The notes below the pieces were generated by a model, which did not search any database, was not told where the DNA came from, and saw only the letters and a list, made by a program, of their open reading frames with translations. A DNA stretch of 8,234 bases. Source: Planctomycetota bacterium (lineage in GTDB: Bacteria > Planctomycetota > UBA1135 > GCA-002686595). The stretch is taken from the NCBI GenBank assembly GCA_022447405.1, contig JAKVCE010000081.1:1-8234 (forward strand), given 5' to 3'. The position numbers and the translations under genes were made by a program. Position 1 is the first letter of the stretch; each line of letters opens with the position of its first letter. This document shows positions 7,476 through 8,234 of the stretch, one piece after another.

Positions 7476-7563
7476 GTCCTTCCGGTGCTTGTATCCCAGC
7501 GGCCGAGAAGTTCCTTGCCTGCCACCTCTTTCCAAGACGATGCCGGAGCAGCCTTGGGACTAA

Positions 7564-7579
7564 CCACTACATCTTGTGG
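7564..7579. promoter_or_regulatory. Candidate NrdR box upstream of nrdJ
   Basis: The 16-bp site CCACTACATCTTGTGG matches the general NrdR-box pattern (ACACWATATATWGTGT) at 12 of 16 positions and is imperfectly palindromic (CCAC...GTGG). NrdR represses ribonucleotide reductase genes and usually binds two boxes about three helical turns apart. A weaker copy sharing CATCTT begins 32 bp away at 7596. The site is about 270 nt before the nrdJ start and about 90 bp upstream of the best -35, further than usual, which lowers confidence. Confidence 0.4.
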
Positions 7580-7629
7580 GTGCCCGACTTAGGCCCTACC
7601 GCATCTTTGACACTGGCCCTCTCAGAGCC

Positions 7630-8234
7630 TCAGCGTCCGAACCTCTTGGCGAGTTTGGCCAAAAGCACTTTTTGCACCGGGATCCGGAGCGCGGCGGCGA
7701 GGAGGAAGTAGGTCAGCGCCCCAACCGATATGGCGACCAGGAGCGCCGCAGTGCGACCCCACGCGTCGTGCAGCGCAGCCTCCGTCGCCCAAGCCGCCCA
7801 GCCCATCAGGAGCGAGGCGCCGAGCATCTTGGAGACCAGGCCCCAAGTGCCTGGGAGCGCCGGCGGGAGCCCGAGCCGCCGGTGCCCGCGGAGCAAGAGG
7901 AGGAGGTGGAGCCAGCTGCTGATCGCTGTCCCCAGGGCCAGGCCCTCGATGTCCATGCCGTAGACCTCTAAGAAGAGGACGTTCAGGCCAGTGTTGAGGA
8001 CCATGGTGAGGATCGAGAACACGACGGGGGTTCGCTTGTCCCCCATAGAGATGTACACGCGTGTTGCGAGCATCGCCGCGCCGCCGGGCAGCAAGGCGAA
8101 GGTCAGGTACTGGAGGGCTGGGGTTGTCCTGCTGACCCCCTCTGCTCCGAACTCACCGTGCTCCAAGAGCACCGAGATCTCTGGCCCTGCGAGGACAAAG
8201 AGGCCTACAGTTGCGGGTAAGAGTAGGAAGACGC
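7630..8234 (-). CDS. murJ: Lipid II flippase MurJ (MviN family), C-terminal part, start beyond the window edge
   Basis: MurJ flips the peptidoglycan precursor lipid II across the inner membrane. About 200 residues of the C-terminal part are visible and the frame is open to the right edge. Near the edge it reads FLLLPATVGLFVLAGPEISV and then LLEHGEFGAEG, matching the family's LPAxxGL...LLFxRGxF segment. Next come PGGAAMLATRVYISMGDKRTPV, corresponding to the conserved ...RxFYAxxDxxTPV motif, and about five hydrophobic helices ending at ALRIPVQKVLLAKLAKRFGR. In full-length proteins of roughly 500 residues this covers about the last six helices. A GTG near 8170 could look like a start, but conserved sequence continues upstream of it. 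Another MOP-superfamily flippase is possible, but the GDKRTPV motif favours MurJ. Confidence 0.9.
   Translation of the reverse strand, partial: VFLLLPATVGLFVLAGPEISVLLEHGEFGAEGVSRTTPALQYLTFALLPGGAAMLATRVYISMGDKRTPVVFSILTMVLNTGLNVLFLEVYGMDIEGLALGTAISSWLHLLLLLRGHRRLGLPPALPGTWGLVSKMLGASLLMGWAAWATEAALHDAWGRTAALLVAISVGALTYFLLAAALRIPVQKVLLAKLAKRFGR

Larger units (their letters stand above)
7296..7629. other. Non-coding gap between murJ and nrdJ
   Basis: This 334-bp stretch separates two same-strand genes. From the murJ side it holds the candidate NrdR box, the promoter candidate, the two leader hairpins and the nrdJ ribosome site. Immediately after the murJ stop there is no hairpin with a T-run, so murJ transcripts may run into this region. 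No conserved B12-riboswitch box was recognised. Open frames on both strands here look like chance. Confidence 0.6.

Noticed and set aside
7296..7535. N-terminal extension of NrdJ back to about 7535
   Set aside because: The extra residues are Pro/Arg-rich without family resemblance and overlap the promoter candidate and leader hairpins. GTG 7295 has the better ribosome site.
7296..7629. Cobalamin riboswitch upstream of nrdJ
   Set aside because: No convincing B12 box or surrounding architecture was seen. Such riboswitches usually repress B12-independent alternatives or B12 uptake and synthesis genes, not the B12-dependent enzyme.

Overview
The window is GC-rich bacterial DNA of ordinary chromosomal gene content. 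It holds five protein genes, two of them cut by the window edges. The lineage is probably Planctomycetota or a relative. That is an inference from the GC-rich codon use, the small Tat-exported protein resembling the planctomycete-enriched TIGR03067 type, and the B12-dependent ribonucleotide reductase. No rRNA, tRNA, CRISPR array, insertion sequence or phage gene was seen.

Layout: (1) 1-2015 (+) is the 3' part of feoB, a ferrous iron transporter. (2) 2021-3886 (-) is a DsbD-type membrane thiol:disulfide reductase whose reading frame is interrupted by one UGA. (3) 3887-4141 is the divergent intergenic region. (4) 4142-4702 (+) is a small Tat-exported protein, followed by a clear intrinsic terminator. 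(5) 4791-7295 (-) is nrdJ, the adenosylcobalamin-dependent ribonucleotide reductase. (6) 7296-7629 is its upstream region, with a plausible promoter, a structured leader and a candidate NrdR box. (7) 7630 to the right edge (-) is the C-terminal part of murJ, the lipid II flippase.

The main discovery is at 2309-2311 (-). A UGA sits exactly where the first cysteine of the catalytic CxxC of the C-terminal thioredoxin domain should be, so FTGFT-C-VNCR becomes FTGFT-UGA-VNCR. The same frame then runs on for 95 codons through the rest of the thioredoxin fold, including the cis-proline region. Directly after the UGA the mRNA can fold into a long stem-loop (2262-2304). It has a 6-bp top stem and a 5-nt loop beginning with G, 23 nt from the UGA, which fits the geometry of a bacterial SECIS element. 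The two apparent genes are therefore best read as one 621-residue selenoprotein, a DsbD homologue with a UxxC periplasmic active site. Its three redox modules are complete: N-terminal C137/C143, membrane C213/C328 and C-terminal U526/C529.

The genes do not form one operon. feoB and dsbD converge with 5 nt between them, the Tat protein and nrdJ converge on a hairpin terminator, and murJ and nrdJ run the same way with 334 nt between them. Apart from the selenoprotein, the region looks like housekeeping functions: iron uptake, envelope redox, dNTP synthesis and peptidoglycan precursor export.
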